NCBI RefSeq assembly: GCF_001552375.1
Contig: NZ_BCRB01000033.1
Location: 1-39,732 of the forward strand
Source of the DNA: Cellulomonas iranensis NBRC 101100 = JCM 18110
GTDB taxonomy: Bacteria > Actinomycetota > Actinomycetes > Actinomycetales > Cellulomonadaceae
DNA length: 39,732 bases
Reading direction: 5' to 3'
A program made the translations under genes and the position numbers. Shown piece by piece: positions 36,604 through 39,732 of the stretch; within the stretch, counting starts at the first letter, position 1, and every line of letters begins with the position of its first letter. Below the pieces are notes generated by a model that saw nothing but the letters and a program-made list of their open reading frames with translations, searched no databases and was not told where the DNA came from.

Positions 36604-37814
36604 GCGACGTGCAGACCCCCGTGCGCGAGCAGGCGCACCAGGAGCCTCCGCCGGACCGCGCGGGCGCCGTGCTGCGCGCCGTGACGCAGGGACGCGTGAC
36701 CACCTCGTTGCTCGCGGTGCTCATGGCGTTCGTGCTCGGCGCGCTGCTGGTGTGCCTCACCGACGACCGCGTCGCGGCCGCCGCACCGTACTTCCTGCGG
36801 CGGCCCGGCGACCTGGTCGCGGCGGTCGGGCAGGCCGTGGGCGGCGCGTACCTCGCGCTCTTCCAGGGAGCCGTGTGGGCGCCGCGCGACACGTTCGCCG
36901 CGAGCATCCGCCCCCTGACCGACAGCCTGATGTTCGCCACGCCCCTCATCACCGCCGGCCTCGGGGTCGCGCTCGCGTTCCGCGTCGGCATGTTCAACAT
37001 CGGTGCGCGCGGGCAGATCCTCGTCGCTGCGGCGTGCGCCGGGTGGGCGTCGTCCTCGCTGCACCTGCCGGTGGGCGTGCACGTCGCCGTCGCGCTCGCC
37101 GCGGGCCTGGCCGGCGGGGCGCTGTGGGGCGGGATCGCCGGGCTGCTCAAGGCCCGCACCGGCGCGCACGAGGTGATCGTCACGATCATGCTCAACTACG
37201 TCGCGTTCTACCTGGTCTCGCTGCTGCTGCGCACGCCGGTGCTGCAGGTCGAGGGGTCGGCCAACCCGCGCTCGCGCCCCGCGGACGCCACCGCGGTGCT
37301 GCCGCCGCTGTTCGGGGACGCGCACACCACGCACGCCGGGTTCGTGCTCGCGCTGCTCGCGGTCGCGGGCGTGTGGTGGCTGCTCGACCGCTCCGCGCTC
37401 GGGTTCCGGTTCCGCGCCGTGGGCCTCAACCCCCGAGCGGCACGTGTCGCGGGCATCGACGTCGAGCGCGTGTACCTCGTCGTCATGGTCCTGGCGGGTG
37501 CGCTCGCCGGCCTGGCCGGCGCCGGGCAGGTGCTCGGCACCGTCACCACCGGGTTCGGCGTGAGCATCGAGGCGGGCATCGGCTTCGAGGCCATCACGGT
37601 GGCGCTGCTGGGCCGGTCGCGACCCCTCGGCGTGCTGCTCGCCGGCCTGCTCTTCGGCGCGTTCAAGGCCGGCGGGTTCGCGATGCAGTCCATGCAGGCC
37701 ATCCCCGTCGACCTCGTCCTCGTCCTGCAGTCGCTCATCGTCCTGTTCATCGCGGCGCCCCCGCTCGTGCGCGCCCTGTTCCGGATCCCCGCCCCGGCGC
37801 GGGGCCAGGAGTGA
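36600..37814 (+). CDS. Nucleoside ABC transporter permease 1
   Basis: A 404-aa permease of the branched-chain amino acid/ribose type (BPD_transp_2). A polar N-terminus of about 35 residues is followed by roughly nine or ten hydrophobic segments. Recognisable parts are LGVALAFRVGMFNIGARGQI, typical of BMP-linked permeases (near 120-139), GLLKARTGAHEVIVTIMLNY and FRFRAVGLNPRAARVAGIDV. The ATG at 36600 overlaps the ATPase stop (ATGA). It pairs with permease 2. Confidence 0.94.
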   Translation: MSDVQTPVREQAHQEPPPDRAGAVLRAVTQGRVTTSLLAVLMAFVLGALLVCLTDDRVAAAAPYFLRRPGDLVAAVGQAVGGAYLALFQGAVWAPRDTFAASIRPLTDSLMFATPLITAGLGVALAFRVGMFNIGARGQILVAAACAGWASSSLHLPVGVHVAVALAAGLAGGALWGGIAGLLKARTGAHEVIVTIMLNYVAFYLVSLLLRTPVLQVEGSANPRSRPADATAVLPPLFGDAHTTHAGFVLALLAVAGVWWLLDRSALGFRFRAVGLNPRAARVAGIDVERVYLVVMVLAGALAGLAGAGQVLGTVTTGFGVSIEAGIGFEAITVALLGRSRPLGVLLAGLLFGAFKAGGFAMQSMQAIPVDLVLVLQSLIVLFIAAPPLVRALFRIPAPARGQE

Positions 37815-37819
37815 GACCC

Positions 37820-39112
37820 ATGACCCCCACCCAGCTCCTGCGGTCCCTCGCGCCCCGGCGCGACGGACGCGCCGGGACGGCCGCGGCGTCGTGGCGCACG
37901 CCGGTCACGATGGCCGTCCTCACGCTCGCCGCCGCGCTCGCCGCGGCGCTCGGGCCGCGCACGGGCACGACGTCGTTCCGGCTGTCCGAGCCGACCGACG
38001 TGCTCGCGCTGCCGACGGCGACCGTGCCCACGCAGGCCGCGACCGTCGCGCTCACGCTCGTCATGGCGGCGCTGTGCGCCGCGGCGGCCCTGCGGGTCCG
38101 TGCCGGGCGCCCACCGGCCCGTGCCCTGGCGCCCGCGTTCGGGACCGCGTTCGTGCTGGCCCTGCTCACGTGGGCCGCCGCCGGTGCGACCGTCCCGGTC
38201 GTCGGGCTGCTCGGCGGTGCGCTCGCGCTGTCCATCCCGCTCGTGTTCGGCGCGATGGGCGGCGTGCTGTCCGAGCGCGTCGGCGTCGTCAACGTCGCGA
38301 TCGAGGGTCAGCTGCTGGCGGGTGCGTGCGTGTCCGCCGTCGTCGCGACCGTGACCGGGCAGCCGCTCGTGGGCCTCGTCGCCGCGGTCGTCGCGGGCGC
38401 GCTCGTGGCCACCGTGCTGGCGGTCTTCTCCGTCCGGTACCTGGTCGACCAGGTCATCGTCGGGATCGTCCTCAACGTGCTCGTCACGGGCCTCACCGGG
38501 TTCTTCTACTCCACGGCCCTGGCACCCGACGCGGCCCGCCTCAACTCGCCCGCGCGGCTCCCGCAGATCGCGCTGCCCGTGCTGGGCGACCTCCCCGTCG
38601 TCGGCCCCGTGCTGTTCCGCCAGACCGTGGTCGTGTACGCGATGTACGTCGTCGTCGCGGTCGTGTGGGTCGTGCTGTTCCGCACGCGGCAGGGCCTGCG
38701 CATCCGCGCCGTGGGCGAGCACCCCGAGGCGGCGGACACCGTCGGCATCGACGTGCGCGCCACCCGGGTGCGCGTCGTCGCGCTGGCCGGGGCGGTCGCC
38801 GGTCTCGGGGGCGCCTACTTCACCCTCGGGTCCGTGGGAGGGTTCGGCAAGGACATGACGGCCGGCGCCGGGTTCATCGCGCTCGCGGCCGTCATCCTGG
38901 GCGGCTGGCACCCGCTGCGCGCCGCGGCCGCGGCGCTGCTGTTCGGGTTCGTCAGCAACCTGCAGAACGTGCTGGGGATCGTGGGGTCGCCGCTGCCCAG
39001 CGAGCTCATGCTCATGCTGCCGTACCTGGTGACCGTGCTCGCGGTCGCCGGGGTGGTCGGGAAGGTCCGGGCGCCCGCCGCGAGCGGGACCGCGTACGAG
39101 GGGGCGTCATGA
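37820..39112 (+). CDS. Nucleoside ABC transporter permease 2
   Basis: A 430-aa permease of the same family as its neighbour. Hallmarks are MGGVLSERVGVVNVAIEGQ, IVGIVLNVLVTGLTGFFYS, LRIRAVGEHPEAADTVGIDV and GGAYFTLGSVGGFGKDMTAG. An extended hydrophobic N-terminal part (about 30-110) precedes the core. The ATG at 37820 is preferred, with GGAG 8 nt upstream. An in-frame GTG at 37811 that overlaps the previous stop (GTGA) is a real alternative and would add three residues. The stop overlaps the ribokinase-like start. Confidence 0.93.
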   Translation: MTPTQLLRSLAPRRDGRAGTAAASWRTPVTMAVLTLAAALAAALGPRTGTTSFRLSEPTDVLALPTATVPTQAATVALTLVMAALCAAAALRVRAGRPPARALAPAFGTAFVLALLTWAAAGATVPVVGLLGGALALSIPLVFGAMGGVLSERVGVVNVAIEGQLLAGACVSAVVATVTGQPLVGLVAAVVAGALVATVLAVFSVRYLVDQVIVGIVLNVLVTGLTGFFYSTALAPDAARLNSPARLPQIALPVLGDLPVVGPVLFRQTVVVYAMYVVVAVVWVVLFRTRQGLRIRAVGEHPEAADTVGIDVRATRVRVVALAGAVAGLGGAYFTLGSVGGFGKDMTAGAGFIALAAVILGGWHPLRAAAAALLFGFVSNLQNVLGIVGSPLPSELMLMLPYLVTVLAVAGVVGKVRAPAASGTAYEGAS

Positions 39113-39732
39113 AGCGCACGCTGCTGGTGGTCGGGTCCGTCAACGTCGACGCCGTCTCGGGGGTCGAGCGGTTCCCGGCGCCGGGGGAGACGGTGCTGGC
39201 GTCGTCCTACCGTCAGGGGCTCGGCGGCAAGGGCGCCAACCAGGCCGTCGCCGCGGCGCTCGACGGCGCCCGGGTCGAGCTCGTCGCGCGCACGGGCGAC
39301 GACGCGGGCGGCGCCGCCGTGCGGGCCGAGCTCGCCGGGTGGGGCGTCGACGTGACGGACGTGGCGGCCGTGCGCGGCGTGCCGACCGGGATCGCGCAGA
39401 TCCTCGTCGACGCCCGGGGCGAGAACATGATCGCGGTCAGCTCGGGCGCCAACGACGCGCTCGACGCGGCGGCGGTCGACGCGCTCGCGGACCGGCTCGG
39501 GCCCGGCACGACCGTGCTGTCGCAGGGCGAGGTGCCCGTCGAGGTGCTCGACCGCCTCGCCGAGGTGTGCCGGGACCGGGGCGCGCGGTTCGTCCTCAAC
39601 CTGGCGCCGCCGCGCGACGTCGCACCGCGGACCCTGCGCACGGCGGACCCGCTGGTCGTCAACGAGCACGAGGCGCGCACGCTCGGCCTCGACGGCGCCG
39701 ATCCCGAGGACTGGCGGCTCGCGTGCGCGGCC
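39109..39732 (+). CDS. rbsK: Ribokinase-like PfkB-family sugar kinase, cut by the window edge
   Basis: The first 208 codons of a PfkB kinase. The open frame continues past the end of the window. LLVVGSVNVDAVSGVERFPAPGE opens it. The sugar-binding GLGGKGANQAVAA is near 39-51, ARTGDDAGG follows, and NLAPPRDVAP and VVNEHEARTL lie in the middle of the fold. The catalytic Asp region lies beyond the window. The ATG at 39109 overlaps the permease stop (ATGA). In this operon it most likely phosphorylates the ribose released by the nucleoside hydrolase. A deoxyribose or nucleoside kinase is possible. Confidence 0.9.
   Translation, partial: MKRTLLVVGSVNVDAVSGVERFPAPGETVLASSYRQGLGGKGANQAVAAALDGARVELVARTGDDAGGAAVRAELAGWGVDVTDVAAVRGVPTGIAQILVDARGENMIAVSSGANDALDAAAVDALADRLGPGTTVLSQGEVPVEVLDRLAEVCRDRGARFVLNLAPPRDVAPRTLRTADPLVVNEHEARTLGLDGADPEDWRLACAA

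Overview
The window is very GC-rich actinobacterial DNA. GTG starts are frequent, stop and start codons often overlap (ATGA or GTGA), and several promoters sit 6-7 nt upstream of a GTG. Gene content (GlgE pathway, plant-polysaccharide glycosidases, sugar ABC operons without their own ATPase, ROK and LacI regulators) suggests a member of the Cellulomonadaceae or a close relative. That assignment is inference from gene content, not from a database match. No rRNA, tRNA, CRISPR array, prophage or classical insertion sequence was seen.

Layout. (1) 1-417 carries no gene: a terminator, a degenerate 28-bp tandem repeat and the terminator of glgB. (2) 418-2619 is glgB. (3) 2698-13149 is a carbohydrate-utilisation block: a LacI-type protein without its DNA-binding domain, a GH2 beta-mannosidase, a divergent GH36 alpha-galactosidase, a sugar ABC transporter (two permeases and a lipoprotein, no ATPase) and a divergent ROK regulator broken by a 5-bp duplication. 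The mannosidase and the transporter share a conserved promoter/operator, so the block reads as a galactomannan-oligosaccharide system. (4) 13175-18740 is the overlapping glgE-treS-mak operon. Together with glgB it makes alpha-glucan from trehalose through maltose 1-phosphate. The sugar block lies between this operon and glgB. (5) 18741-20557 holds one AbiEi/DUF559-like nuclease gene flanked by two related imperfect palindromes. (6) 20558-24448 is an FAD dehydrogenase and the debranching enzyme glgX. (7) 24548-26369 is etfB-etfA. (8) 26489-27481 is an APH-fold phosphotransferase. (9) 27654-32815 is an overlapping five-gene run: cysteine desulfurase, mnmA, a MetE-like protein and two membrane proteins of unknown function. 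(10) 32848 to the window end is a nucleoside uptake and salvage operon: nucleoside hydrolase, BMP lipoprotein, double-NBD ATPase, two permeases and a ribokinase-like gene cut by the window edge. Two matching LacI-type operators lie in it.

The main points of interest are the two damaged regulators in one sugar locus, the shared promoter/operator that defines its regulon, the palindromes bounding the nuclease gene, the proline-rich leaders on GlgE and TreS, and the strong intercistronic hairpin behind the BMP gene. All coordinates and motif matches were read by hand.
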